From: Manis javanica | Lineage: Eukaryota > Chordata > Mammalia > Pholidota > Manidae | Reading direction: 5' to 3' | Assembly (NCBI RefSeq): GCF_040802235.1 | Contig: NC_133162.1 | Location: 1,381,501-1,445,500 of the forward strand | DNA length: 64,000 bases | In this document: positions 23,601 through 38,600 of the stretch, one piece after another | Layout of the letters: each line of letters opens with the position of its first letter | How positions within the stretch are numbered: position 1 is the stretch's first letter | Translations under genes and position numbers: made by a program | The notes under the pieces: model-generated | The model's input: the letters and a program-made list of their open reading frames with translations, nothing else | What the model was told of the DNA's origin: nothing | Database searches by the model: none

Positions 23601-26600
23601 TCCAACCTTTAAGAGAGGTAACTGAGAGCTCAAATCTGGACCTGAACTCACAAGGAGAGTCCAGGGCAGAGTGGCCCACCTGGGAGCTCTTATCCCAGCC
23701 TGGCTAGCAGGGCAGCTAATGTAAGGGCACTGTTCACACGCTTCACTTCAGCCACCAATTGGGCCAGTTTTGTTTAGGTCAAACATATAAAAGCAGCTGT
23801 AAAAAAACCCAAGACTGGGCCTAATAAGACCTATAGGTTTTCTAAACAGGCTTCTGAGCACCATGTGTGATGAAGGTGGGTTGGTCAAGGAAGACTGCGT
23901 CCTGTGCGGGAGTGGAGGGATGGCGGCAGAAGTGCCCAGCCTGCCCCGCAAGGCCCCGCCCCATCCACGACCACCTACAGTTTAAAATGAGAAGCTCCTG
24001 AGCTGGTGGCTGTAAAGCCAGAGTTCCTGCCTCTAGCAGTGGTTACTTAGTAGCTATCAGCAACTGCTGGGCGCAAAGTGGCAGCATCTGGACCAGACAC
24101 CTTGGTTCGGATGAGGGTCTATAAATTAGGTTTGAGCAACTACACAGCATTCTCAGCCTCATACCCCTGGAAACATGGTGGCACTGATAACCTAAGAGGC
24201 CACAGGATGCCGTGGTCGCCCCTTGCCCAACTGCATGCCACTGCTCTCCTAACTGCTGGAGCCTTGCCTCCACGGACGGGCTGCGGCTGTGTCCTGCATG
24301 CCCCCTCCCCACTCCTGCTGGCACCTGACCTGCGCCTCGCACAGGACCACTGAAGGAACAGCATGAAAGCAGACCAGTGTCTGGGGGGCAGGGACACTGC
24401 CGTATTGGCCTTCTCTGTAGCACCTCGCTGCTACCTGGCCATGGCTCACTAACCAGATCTTCACCTGGTAGGCAGCATTTTAACAAGTTTTAAACCCAGT
24501 TAAAAAGCAAACCAGGTTAGTTTTCAGTTGTACTAGGGAGCTGTCCAGGGGGTGCTGAGCTATCCTGAGCGTGGCCCCTGCTTCTCGGGCCTCCACAGCA
24601 CTGCCTGGTGCCCCCTACCGGGCTGTGTCTCAGCTTGGTTTAAGTTTGTGTAACCTCCCTTACCACATCCCACTGATGGGGTACACCTACAGGCCAATTA
24701 TAAGACACTAAGATTTTAAGGGTCACTTTATTTCATAAATGCTAAAATGTGAAAAAATCCAGGTATCAATCTGGTCATTTCATCTTGTACTAAGGCACAC
24801 CAGAGGGACTGAAGAATTTACTAATTAAGAAAAGAAGTGATGAACTTACAGATTCCAAGAAGGGACTAGTGGTCACGAAAGTGGAGGGAGTGGGGAGGGA
24901 GGGAGAAGGGGATTAAGGGGCATTATGATGAGCGCACATAATGCAGGGGGGGCACGGGGAAGACAGTGTAGCACAGAGAAGACAAGTAGTGACTCTATAG
25001 TATCCTACTATGCTGATGGACAGTGACTGCTCATGTGAAACCTTCATAAGATTGTGTATCGACACCTTAAAAAAAAAAAATTAGAAGTAATGATGTTCAT
25101 GGACTGGTAGGCAGAGAATCCCAAACACGGAGACTGGCCTTAGCTAGCTCAGGAAATTCAATGGAAAACTGCAAATGCACCTTGGGGACCCACTGAATCC
25201 CTTTCAACTGGAGACCTAGGCTACTGCAACTCTAGGGGCCAATTCTGAGTTTCAGCTGGACTTCTGCCCTACCGATATGCGATTCTGAACCTTCAGAGTG
25301 AAAGACAGTTGATAACATTTAAAAAGATTTCTGTTGTGGAATTAAATCTGAGTCTTTTCTTTAGGACTACTATATTTTCTGAAGATAATGTGTGACTTTT
25401 TACTTTTGTGAAAACATGAGGAATTTTTAACACATATACATAAAAATGATGACTGTTTTTACAAATAACCTTCATGAATGAAGAGGGCAGACCTCACAAC
25501 ATATCAGGTAACGCCATTCTCTGAACTGCTGACTTTGGCATCGTTCCTGATCAATTTTCGCACAGCATCGGATAGTGTGAGTGAACTACCGCGTACCCGC
25601 AGTGCTGTAATTCTGAACGGGTCCCGAAGCCGTCCATCTTCGTCTTTCAGGTTATAGCCTTCTGCTCTTTTATCCCGTTCACTTATTTTCCATAACTTAA
25701 TCGTTTTATCTGGAAATAAAAACCCCATGCTCCATATTAAAAGAAAAACTTCATCATGTGCGACTATTAGTTGAGTGTTGTATTAGAAAACCCTGTTCTT
25801 CTATGTTTACAAGCTAGAGGTCTTTGAACATTACTATTTCCAATTATAATTATGGATGAACTCTTTATTTCCTACAGTAAGATGCAGAAACGTATGCAGA
25901 GTTAAGTGATGTAATATTGGGAGGTTTGGGTGTGTGCGTACTCCAAGTTTTTAACCTATCACCTGCTACCTAGCTAACAGCTTACCCTCCCTCCAATGTT
26001 TGAGGCATAAACAACTTGTAGAAAGGGTTAAAATACAAAGGAACCCACACACAGAAAATTAAAATCCAAATCCTAAAGTAAATACAGCCACTTAAAAAAA
26101 AAGCTCTTACCATTTGTAGAAAGTAGAAAATGAGCAGCATTCTGTTGTGGTAACCACCTAATTTTATTAATTTTTTCTTCAATTTCTAGACTTTTCAAAT
26201 AGTCAAACTCTGGTTCATGACTTTGAAAGGTACTGTAAACATTATATTCTCCCCTAGAATGAGGGCGGCTTTTATTCTGGAAGGAAACATGAAGCTGTTT
26301 CAATGAACAAAGCACAGTGCAGAGAAGAATTTATTATCACAAGACCACATGCGTTTTTAAGTTAAAACAAAGTCAAATAGATGACACTCAGAATTAATTT
26401 ACTTGAAAAAAGAAAAAAGATGACTTTTCAGCCCTTCTGTCCTCCTACGCATCCACCCCAGAGCAGGGACTGCCGGGTCCGCCTGCCGCGCACAGCATGA
26501 GCCGCGCCTGCATGGGTGCCCTGGCCCTTGGCCTGGCGGGCTGCTTCTGTACTGCGCAGGCAGAGGGGAGGGGCTCTGAGAGACCACAGGGCCCGGAGAT

Positions 26601-29600
26601 GTGGAAATACCGGCAACTCGGCCTTGTGGGGAGGCTGTGGGTTGGCCCAGGCCCTCCAGGAGTGGGTCCGAGGGCCGGGCACTGCAGTCACTGTGACAGC
26701 CGGCCAATGCCACCACGCCTGGGCAGACCCAGGAGGCAGGCTGCTGAACGGCAGTGTCATGCCGTCAACACCACACAGCCACTACTATGAACGAACCCAC
26801 AGGAGCAAAGACACCGCATGGGGGAGGCAAGTCACGGGTATCTCCCATAGTAAACTGCCTCTCATGCAAATTTTTAACACACACAAGACTAATTCTATAC
26901 ACTGTCATGAAAACAGGAAAACATGCCTGGGAAAATAAATGCCACTTACAAAATGAAAACCAACCCTGGGAAGGAAGGAGGACAACTCGAAACCTGGTAG
27001 TAGTGGGCAGGTAAGATGGGGGGCTCCGCCCCGTCCCCCAGTACCCGGCCTTCTCTTCTTTTATGAAGGAATATGAAGCCACCAGCAGGACCTGGAAATC
27101 CGCTATGGGATTTCCCAAGTGTGTTGTGTGTCGCGGTCAATGCTGTTTGCACTGGTCTCCTTCCACACCACCCTACCCTCTCTACGAAAAAGGGTAACAC
27201 ACCAACAGATACTTTTAACTCACAAATGAACAAAATGAAGCTGAACTATTTGAAAGAAGTGTGTGTGGAGCTGGCTCCGTGCCTTCAAATGTTACACACC
27301 AAGGAGAGAGCAGGGCGTGAGGGGAGCGAGACGCCCATGTCTGAGAGCTGCCTACCCTTCCTGGGACTCTGGTGTCCTCCCCAAGGATGGGGCAGACCCT
27401 CCTGGGGCTGCACCACCTGCCTTTCTGCCACCACCCCAAACAAGTCCACCACTAAGCCCCTCTTGTCCAACACCAAGGGAGCCAGGCCGGCCTTGGAGGG
27501 GCCCTAAGCAGCAACTGATCTTCATGCCCCGTCCAGGGAGAGGCGAGGACAGGCAAGGTGACAGGACAGGACTCTGAGGCAAACTTGCCAGGACACCGGG
27601 GCTTTGGCGACTAGATTCCCAGCAGGACAGTGGACAGCCCGAGCCCCGGAGCATGATCAGAGAGGGGGAAGGTGGAGAGCTTCTGCTTGCAGGCACGCAG
27701 ACCAACTACATAAACAGGGCTCTGCACAGGGGCTGGAGTCCCAGGGCACGGCGCCCTGCAGATAAATGAGCGCCCTGGAGAGAGGCCTCTGCTGCTGAGG
27801 AGGAACAAGGCGGCACAGTCCCCGTGCTAACTGCGCCTCCTGCCTCCTGCCTGGGCAGACCTTCCAGGGCTCCCTGCATCCTGCACCTTCCCTGACTGGC
27901 AGGGCACAGCTTTACCCTTCAGCAATCCTCTACGCTTTATGGGCTCCGAAATGCACACACGGGCGCCCCTGAAGCCTCCTGCGGCCTCTGAGAGTGGGCC
28001 GGCTCCACCACAGTGGCTCCTGCTGCGGCACCACTGCCTGGGTCCCTGCTTGTGGGTGACCACACAGCAAGCTCACACTTCATTCTCACTGGAAGGATGC
28101 CAGTCCAGGGAGGATTATACAAAGCAAACACTGAAGTATCTTAAAAGCAGATGGAATATGAAAGCTCTTCTTATATTAACCAAAATAAGAAGATGATGAT
28201 GGAAAGAAAAGTCACCCAGTACTTACTAAGTGGCGGCTGGTCAGGTTCATCGATTCGGCCACTTTAGGGACCTGCCATCGTGCAAGCTTGTTGCTTCCCA
28301 CGACAAAGGCTGAGCACATCTCAACCGAACACATAAGGTGACAGGTTCTCAAAACAGTAAAATACCCAACACACTTCATAACAAGATGCTATGATTTTAT
28401 TACAATTCAGTTAACAGTTGAAGCTAGTCTTTTTTAGGTATAAACAATGACCCACAAAAATAAGAAAAATTTCCTTTTCTATAAGGACATTATTGAAAGG
28501 AGGTAAAATGAACTTCTTAAACTTAAGATGCTTGTGACTAAGCAAACTGTCAAACAATCCTTCTGCTGATAGTGCCACTCAAACACCACCTGTGTTGAAA
28601 AGGGTCCAGCACATGGTTCTGTTTGGGCGGCACTGCGACAATCTGCCTCTGGGACTGGAACGCAGAATCCCGAATTTAGCAAACTGAGGATTTAGGAGAT
28701 TAATGACAATACTCACAATATTCACAAAAGACTTCTCACCATCCCAAATCAAGAGAAAACAGGTATTTCAAAATGTTAATTTACATGGACATACTTAAAA
28801 TTAGAGCTGCACCAGGTATACTTTAATGACAGATGGGGGCACCCTATAAACCTCTTCCCTTCACCCGAGCGACCCTCCCCTTCTATCAGGGCGCAGGGCT
28901 CGCCTCCTACCGATGCCCCTCGTGCCCCACCTCTGGTGGCAGGGCCTACTCATTGCTTCACACAGGGTCTAATGGATGGCCTCTATACCCAAGTTTTAGC
29001 ACAAAAATTTAGAGACTACGATTTGGAGATAAAAATGTAACTTCCCACTGATCTGCCAGGAAACAGAAAAGGAAGGGCGGGGCCCCGTTTGACCCTACCA
29101 GGAAACAGGGGGACAGAGAGTCCGGGGAGGCCCCAGGGCCAGCCGCATGCGGCGCTCGCCTGGCGCATCTGCATCAGCAGAGCCTCACCGCACCCTTCAT
29201 CAGCGTGCGCGAAGAGCTGAGGGGCTCCCCAGAGACAGATGGGGGTGGGGGGCAAGGCCCCGCTCTGTTTCCCTCCCACTCTTTAGGCTCAGCTCCTGCG
29301 AGGGCGTTTCTCTCCCGTCAGCTCCAGAAAGGGGGTGGCCCGAGAACCGGTGCTCCTGAGTGGGACCCACCCAGAGGCCCCTCCAAGGCCGAGTTCAGAG
29401 GGCTCCTTCCTCCCAGCGAGGGGCTGGAGGAGGCGGGGCTGCTCACCTCTGATGGGAAGGGAGAGGGCGGGGCCCGGGCTGCCCAGGGCCGGGGCATGTG
29501 CGGCCAGGGCAGAGGCCAGCACCTCCTCAGGCTTGTGAAGTGATTTCCACAGACAGCACTTCAATTTACAGGAAGGACAGAAGCAAACCCACAAGGCCCC

Positions 29601-32600
29601 CACCCATCTTTCTTTTGGTCCCCTAACAACCTGCGGGTGGCGCAAGGACTCGACCCCCAAGGTGAGGGTGCTGGGGCCTAACGGGATCGGCAGTGCACTG
29701 CAGCACAGAGCTCGCCCACTTGAGCTAAGTTTTGAAAGAAAATTCTTTGTAATTAATGTGATATAACTGAATCTAAATGAAATCAGACACTGAGAAAATA
29801 ATTGTGCCTCCTTCCTTCAAAGTGATGTGAGAGGGGCCTAATGATTCCATTTGGTTTGTGGATTGTAAATTACTGACCTCTTGTTCCCGCTGAAAAATAA
29901 CAACTCTGCCGCCCTTGTCTCCCGTTGCAAGAAGATCACCAGAGTGATTAAATTCAACAGTTGAGATGATGTCAGCTGTCAACAAAATACAGATTATGAC
30001 TTTGAGGACTCACAATGAGTATCAAAAATCAATAAGAAGGATCAAAGAAAGACAAACCAAAACTCTCTCCCTGGATAAAGCAAAGTTTTCCCAGGAAACT
30101 TCTAATCACCAAGCAGATGCTTCTCGGTTCTGGTGCCCAGAGCCCATGAGCACACATCGATTTATGGGTTTTGCTCAACTGATCTAATGCTGGGTCCTTG
30201 GCAGACCAGGACTGTCTTAATATAAAGATACAGGGTAGAAATTTTGAAAATTAATTTTTCGAAATGAAAGAAGAAAAGAAAGGAAAAAAATCGATCCAAG
30301 AAGAAAGACGGCCACCTAATTTTATAGGGTACACCTATTAACTTCCTGTCGGCTTCTGTATAGACAGGCAACTTCCACTACACTGTCTGGATAAAGTCAC
30401 TGCCAGTGATAATGATGACATCATGACCGAGGGAGACACTGCTGGTCAGACCCCTGAGATTTCCAACACTATCAACCCAAAGGACTTGGACACTGGCTCA
30501 CAGGGGGCGAAAAACCAAACAAGGGCTGGAAAAGCCTTAGTGTCCTGCGTCTGGTACTTTGATTAGAGGCTGAGGCCTGGATTCACAACACTGACCACTG
30601 CATCAACAGAAAGGTCCCGTGATGGACTCTTGAGGAAGAGAGGTTTTCTCTAGCTTGGGGGCACTGACTGCTGACTGGACAAGGACAGAGGCCTAGCTCT
30701 GCCCCTCCAGGGACCGGCAGTAGCTTGTCCCGTGGCCACAACTGGACTCTTAGCCCTAGTCAGCTGCCCCTGAAAAACGGCATCTCCGGCTACTTGCAGG
30801 AAGGGCTGGATCACACAAACCCACTCCTGCTGCTCAGGGACCAACTCAAAGGGCACGTCCTATCGACAAGTGAGAACAACCACTCTGCACATGCCAGGGC
30901 CATGGTCCCACTGATGTCAGGAGTGTTCAAAGACGAACACTGCTAAATGGCTATTATAAACAATCTACCCACTAATAAGAAACTGACCCCAAAGTTGAAA
31001 CTTCTTTAAAAACTCCCCCCAAAGTGACCTTAATATAATACCATTAAAGGTATGTACAAATAGGAATCAAGTAATTGTTAATCTATGGCTTTCTGCAAAA
31101 CAGGTCCTTCCTCACTGGCACTGCTTACTTACCTTAAATACATGCTAAGTTATAAGGCCTGGATTTCTTTCTCTCTCTCCTTACTTTTAAATCTTCAGTT
31201 AAACTTGGGGAAAGGATTAGGTTTCTTGTTAGAAGTGTCACTTTTTAAATTAAGTCACTCAGAATAACCCACTTTATTTAAATTAAACTAAAATATTCTG
31301 CAATGGACTAAAAGGGACTAAATCTATGTCATTTATACTCAGGGGTTGTAGAATGTTATATAATTAATGATATTTAGCTCTGTCAGTGATTTTTGAACTT
31401 AATTAAAATGGACTGAATCTTTTAAAAGAACAAGTCCCATGACTGCCAGTGGTGAGAAATTATTTTTATTAAGGTATGCAAATATGTATGAACCTAAAAT
31501 CAGAAATATCCTCTACAGAGTTTAGAAGAGCTCTAAAATAGAAAAAATACACAAACTAAGTTCTAACAAAATGACAAAACCAGTAAAATTTAAATTGCCA
31601 ATAAGAATTTAATCTGATGGATAGTACGTCACACAACTAGGCTGACGCTGAGCGCTTGAACACAGCACTGGCCATGGCACGAGCCACCGCTCAGAATCAC
31701 TTCGCGCTGCACAGTGACGCGCCTCTGCCTCTGCTCCTGTGGGAGTGGCCAGGGAGCCTCCGGGCGCTGGCTCTCCACACAGCAAGCAAGGCTCCTTGGG
31801 ACACATGCACAGCCGCGCCTGGGGGGCTCTGCTGCCAGGGAGCCAACTGACCGATGCAGAGCTTGCTGGCTAAGTGTTTGCTTAGGTCGCAGTCAAGACC
31901 TCTATGCAGCCTCTAAGAGTCCATCTCAGACTTCCAGGCCAGGGTGGGCGTAGGCTTGTGCTTGACCTCCCTTCCACCCCCACCAAAAGTACCAAAAGAA
32001 AACAAAAAAGGCAAGTGTGAACAGGCCCGGACAAACACCGATACTGGCCAGGGGTAAGAGGAGCGGGGACTGCGTGGTGGCAAGCTGAGCATGCACAGGG
32101 ACCCAGGTCTCCACGTGCTGGGGGCGCTGGCCAGGTTCTGAACAGGGTGCTGGGCATGGAAATCCAGTAACTCTGAGGAAGCACAGGGCCCCCAAGCTGT
32201 GGAGCACACAGCTGTGTCCACGTCCTCCTCCCAAATGCTGGCCTCCAGGAGTGACTCGTTCTCACCATCCTGGGGGTTCCTCTCCCAAATGGTGAAGCCC
32301 AGGGGAAAAGGCCTCAAGATTCAAACACTTGGGAATTGACCACCCACAGGGACACCTCCAGCAGAAAAGCCCACCTGCTCATAGAACTGCCTATGGGCTT
32401 CAGAGCGGCTCCATCTTAAACAGGAACCGATGGCTCAGGATCTGCAGATGGGCGAGAAAAACGCTGAAACAAAATGACTCAGAGGAAAGAGACCAAGCAA
32501 CAAAATATCAAAGAAGAGCGACCAGCTTGCTCAGGTAGCCAACGCTGTCAACAGGAGTTCTGCTACCCATGCTGGCTGAGTGCCTGCGAGGTGCCGGTGC

Positions 32601-35600
32601 TACTCTAATCCCACTCGACCCCTGCGTGAAGCGAGTGCGTGTCACAGCAGCCTGTGAGGCAGCACTCCTGTCAGCGTGTCTGACGGAGAGGCGAGTGCTG
32701 AGGCACTGTCACCAGCTGGCCCAGGGTGGCAGCCCGAGGCAGGAAAGGGGGTAAGATACCATGACACCAACCAGAGTCCATAAAAAACAAGTGGCATGTG
32801 CTGAGAAAAGAAAAACAAGTGATCTCTGAAATTCAAATGTAATAGTAATGATTTAAAACTCAAGGCCTCTTCAAAGGGTAGAGCAGAGCAAAGAGACAGA
32901 GATAGATGACAGGAAAGAGAGACAGTCGGAGGACCAGGTTAGGTGTCCTGTCATCCTGTCAGCCAATTAACAAGGTTCAGGAAGACAGCAGAGAAAAGGA
33001 AGGGCAAAACCCATCCACGGCGTAAGACAAGCGTCTCCCGGAGCAGAAGCACATGTGCTCCCAGGCTGATGGGGCTCAAGTAGCCCCAGGAGCACCAAAG
33101 GGAGATTCTAAAATTCCCCGGAGAAAGCAAACAGGTCCCATACAAAGGAATCAGATGGCATCAGAAGGGATGAAGGAAGGGAAATGGTGGATGGAATACT
33201 AAACATCCTCAAAATTCTGAGAAAAAATAGTTTCCAACGTATAATTCTATACCTAGCCAGATTTCCACTCAGGTTTGGGGGATGAGTGAGATGTTTTCAA
33301 ACTTGCAAACAGAGAAACAACAAAACTCTCTTCTCAGAAGACCTCTGAAGATGCAATCTGGCAGCTAAAAGTCAAAGGAAAGGAAGACGAGTCCGCGACA
33401 TCCCGACAACAGGAAAGAAAGGCCCAAGACAGAGCAGCGGCCCCAGCGCAGGAGACGCACCAGGAGCGGTCGTCTGGGGGAAGAAGGGCCGGGGCCGCCT
33501 GCTGTGTTTGGGACGGTCACGCTAGTGTCCCACAGATCTGCTAAAGAGTGTTTAAAAAATAGCATCATGGACACAAGAACTAAGCATGTGTAAAGATCAG
33601 GCAATCATGAGGACTAGGTGAAATGAAAGCTTGTAATGAAAAAGAAAGCCTAGACTTTAGTTCAGTAAAGAAAAATATTTACAGTCAATGTAATACTGAC
33701 ATAGCCAAGATTTGTCATAGAATTACAAATTCTACTTGTATAGAATTATACAAATTCTACTAAAAAAGTATACAAATTTATACAGAATTGTACAGAATTA
33801 TACAAATGCTCTCAACTCCTTTTTTTTTGCACAGAGGGGTATGTACAGGTGGAAGGTGCAGTTAGTAAAAAAGCAAAATTAGTTACCCTGACAGAAGTCA
33901 GCGCCTACTGTTCAAAATCAGGAACTCCGAAGTCAGGAGGAGAAGATACCATTCAGGGTCTGCTCAGGATGTTCGCAGCCAGGAGGGCAGGTGAGAGGGA
34001 GAGGTCCTGAGCCGAGGTCACTGTGGGCAGGGGAGCAGGAACGAAGAGACGTGGCAGGAGGCAGAGTGGCTGTGCCAGGGAGATGCAGCCCACGGGGCTT
34101 TTAAAGATGGGCTCTATAAAGTCACATCCAAGTGCCCCTGGGCACAAAGAAGCAGTGAGGAAGGAACGGATGAGGTAGAAGAGAGGACAGGGTCAGAAGA
34201 CAGGCAGGGAACGGATGCGGAGCCAGAGCACAGGGCAGGGCATGGGGCTGCTGAAAGACAGGGGCAAGGACAACGGCTTTGGGGAGGAGGTTAGGGGTGT
34301 GCGAGGCATGGAGGAGGCAGGCTGGGAGCCTGGGCTTGACAGGGGAGAGCTCAGCACACTGTGTCCACTTGCATGAGGCAGGAGAGAAGACTCAGAGGCT
34401 AGCAGTGAAGGGAGGGGCTCCAGGCGACCTGGAAGAACAGAAGAGGAAGTCCCACTCCAGATGCACAGCAACCAAAAACACACATCACTAAAGCACTTGT
34501 AAGAATGTCACAAAAGAAACTCTGATGTCCATCAATCATAGATGCACAAATCGAAGGACACTGACACGGTGGAATACAACACGGTAATGAGAACAATTAC
34601 TACACAGAACCAGTGGATTCGTCTCATGAAGAAAATACCGAGTACTTGGTTTGATCCCATTTATATCAAGTTCAAAAATAAAACGGGGATCTAATCCACA
34701 ACGATAGCAGCTGGGGTGGTGGAAGAGGCCCCAGGTGCTGGCAAGGTGCTCTCTCTGATCTGAGTCAGTGCACGACATGGAAAGAACCGTCCTGCACACC
34801 CGGGATGTGCACTCTCCGTAGGCACATCACCCTTCCCTGGTCGAGCACGCCATCTCAGCTACATCCTGTCTCCTTGAGACCGTCTCCCCTGCGTTCTCAC
34901 CCCACCTGGCCCTGTGCCTCCCCCAGCCTCTGCTACAACACCGCCTCTTGTTGCTCCACAATTTGACAGTCCCGGAGCTTCTCCAAAGCCTCTCCTGCAA
35001 TCACCTCCCGGATTTCCAAGGGTGCTCCCAGACCACCTCTCCTCAACACCTTTTCCTCTCCCCAGACTTCAGCACCCCAACCACCCATTTCACTTTGTTT
35101 CACTTAAGAACAGAGGTGCCCAGAACAGCCAGTCCATATACTCCCGTCACACTGCGGAGCTGGCATGCCCGCCCTTCCCCTGTGGCACTGGGAGGAGCCA
35201 CTGGCTCCAGAAAGGACCAACTAGAGCAGAAGACTCTGTCCCCGTGCCCCCCGGGACTCTGCTCCTGGGCAGGCCTCATGCTCTGCAGCACCGGCCCTTT
35301 CCTCAGCTCACAGGTTAGCCCCATTTTCAAACAAAAATGCTCTCTCATCTTAAAAATAAACAGGCTGCCCTCCCCATACCCTTACAGCCACGGCCACATT
35401 TCTCTGTCCTGTCTGGACATCCTTTCCTCAGCTTTCTTCGTCTCTGTGGACTTGTAAGGACGGGACCGAGGGTGTGGCCGCTTATCTCATGCTCCCTCAG
35501 AGCGGCACGACACTGCAGGGACTCACACAGCGGCACAGAGCACAGTCCAGTGACAAGGGCTTTCTGTAAAGACACTAAAAAAGCCCATGGGTTCACTGTA

Positions 35601-38600
35601 TATCCAGATTAAGGAGTACCAGCTACCCTCCGAGGACAAAAAGTCTCATAGGATGTCAGATAAATCAGCCAATTTCCACTTGTTAAGTATGAAGACATAT
35701 TTACATAAAAAAGATATTCTACTAGCAAACATAAATGTGTATTATTGTAAGGTGTGTGTATACACACAACATCTACATTTCATTTCTGTCCCTTTAAAGC
35801 AAGCAGATCACCAAAGTCAAGAGTTCTCCACTCAGAAACCAGACTCGCACTGACAGAAGTGACCGTGAGCCTCCGCCAAGTGTGGCAGATGGGACCACCT
35901 CCAAGGGCATCACAGGGCTCTTGACTAGAGACTCTGCGACCCAGACACGCCTAGAACGGAGCTTCTCCCAACGCCGACTAGACTGGATGAAACGTGACAG
36001 AATGGGAAAGTCTGAATAGCCTTTCCTAGCGAAGCTTTCACTGCTCTGCTCTGGGCGCCCAGGACGGCAAAGACCCCACAGAAGCGGGTACACTGCGAGC
36101 GCTCTAGCACCGTGACTAGCTTTGAAACACCGCCGCCGACAGCCCAGCCGGTAACTGCTCCTGCTGGAAGGGGCTCCGACGTCCGTGCACCAGCGCCGAG
36201 GTAAGGGCGCCTAACCACTCCGTGGGCTCTCCTCCCTCGGTCTGCAGTAACCTGGGCACCTATGTGCTCTAAGGAAAGGGCATCTCATTATTTTTTTGGA
36301 TGCACCTTGCCTACAGGAGGAGTATTTTAAACCTTAGATTTCACATCTTGACTCACCACATTATGATCAACTGTACAGGGTTGTTTTTAAGGAATTTTCA
36401 AACATGAGTGAGAGCCTCAACAACAGGTGTTCATACCTAACAGCAAGGGGAACACTCCGCTGTTGAGGTGTTTGTTACAAAGCTACTCTTTGCCGTTTCT
36501 AAACTGGCCTCTTCTCATTATTATTACCAAAAACAATGCATCTGTGGCATGGAACATTAAACAATACAGAAGTGTGTAGAATAAAAGCCAAAGTCCTCTC
36601 TTTAGGCAAATCGGACCCCTCAGCCCGTGCAAAGGTGTTCACCCTGCCCATTCCCCACTGGGCCATTGGCTTCCTGACTGTACATTTACAACCACACTGT
36701 TTTAGAAGGATCTCCACTCCCATATGCCAAACTGCCCTCCAAAAAATACAGTACTTTCCAGAACTATAAAGTAAAAATAAAATCTCATTGTTTTAACTGA
36801 AAATTTTTTGCTATTAAAGCCATTTCTTTGATGATTTATGTTAACTTTTTTACTCATCCCTTTTAAAAAATATTTGATAACACACCTATAGACTGGTTAA
36901 AATGAGGATCTCATTTGTTTCTATTTCACTTGCATTTTCTTAGTTATTATCAGGGAACTTGCTACCTTTGAGGGTATGACTCACAGAGACTTCACAATTT
37001 TTAAAAATACTTCCATGTACCAGTTGCGCAAAATTTAGAAAAAGATAAACATGTCCTGTGTATTCATACAACAGCACTCCTGTTTTAGCTGTGGTTTTCT
37101 TATCTCTGGAGAGCTAGATAAAAAAGGCTAAGGTCTGTTCCATGCTTTGAGTACGCCTAAAATCCTTGCCAAGACCTCTGCGGGTTCTACACAATCTCCT
37201 GCTTTCATGGTTGCGCCTGCCTCTGAGCTCTGAACCCGTTACTATTTAAGCCCAACTCACGACACTCTTCTTGTCCCACTCATTGACCCTCTCCTACACC
37301 ATTATTAAAATAAGTGTCTCAGTCTTTTCTCTGTTTCCAGTGGCAGCCACAACAACAAAAAATCCACTTGTAAAAGACACAAACAGCAAGTAGATGTAAC
37401 TGAACTCTGGGTAAGTATGTATAAAACAGGGGCAGAATTAAAATTCAAGGTCAAAAATAAAAAATATTCAAGAAAATTAAGTTTCATAATGTATAAAAAA
37501 CTTTCAAAAACTCATTTTCAAAAAGTTCAGTAAAAAAATGGGCAAATGACATGACCCAACAATTCACAGAATAGAAAGTCAATTAAAAAAAATCTCAATT
37601 CTATAACTGATCAGGAAACGCAAATCCCAACACTAGATGTGTCATTAAAATAGCTAAAATTAAAAAGACTAATGTTCTCAGCACGAGTGGGGAAAAGGGA
37701 AGTTTGGGAAAGATATTAGCTGGCACTGTTTTTTGGGGGGTAATTTGACAGATCAAAAGACAAATGTGAGCGGGCTTGACAGTGCGTCTGCTCCACAGCC
37801 ATGGAAACGACTGTACTGCACAGACGGCGGGCCCAACTCTGCCACAGCACCTGTTGTAACAGCAAAAACTGCAAACTACTGACACAGGACTAGTTAAATA
37901 ATGAGGTGATCTGTACGATGAAACACTATGCAGCCATCGAAGAGGATCAAACAGAGGCACGCCAGGTGCAGCATGGTTAAAAACACTGAAGTATGGGCTC
38001 TGGGCTGAAATCCTGACCAGCACCCACTAGCCACATGACCTTGGGCAAGTGACTTCCCCTTCCTGAGACTCAATTTTTTCACTTGTAAAATGAAAGCAAC
38101 AGTAGGACTTACATCTCAGGAGGTCTGGCAAGGGTCCAATGGGCTCAAGAATGTGCGCAGCTGAGCAGAAAGTGTGGGTCCCTGTAAGATCTCAGATCCC
38201 ATACTAGTGACGCAAAAGGGCCAAGGGGCAAAACAGTATTTATAACTGGATTCACATTTTGTAAGGAATAAAAAAACTACTTATACACAAACTAAATTTT
38301 AAAATAAAAATAAATAAACTCACAGAAAATGGTCTAAAAACATACACACACTGTTAAGAGTAGTCACCTGTGGGGGGTTCCAGGACAGCAACAGAATGAA
38401 GAGGAACTTTCACTTATACTCTTCACATTTAAACCATTTAATTTTCTTTAATAATGAAAGATCTGCTTTTGTATTTTGAGACAAAATAAAATCCAGCAAA
38501 GATGAGAGGGGACAGTTAATCTTGAAATCTGCTTTACTATTCCTACAGCTAATAGCTTGCTTGAAAGCAACAGTTCTCAAAGTGTGCTCTCTGGGACCCT

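Larger units (their letters stand above)
22375..25596 (-). other. PPP2R2D: PPP2R2D intron 5 (about 3.2 kb)
   Basis: Contains the short CCATCCCG tandem repeat and the L1-type tail listed separately. I see nothing else. Confidence 0.8.

Noticed and set aside
36500..37000. Possible L1 relic on the - strand
   Set aside because: A few phrases such as 'atctcattgttttaactg' and 'tttctttgatgattt' resemble reversed L1 3' sequence, but the order was not convincing enough to annotate.
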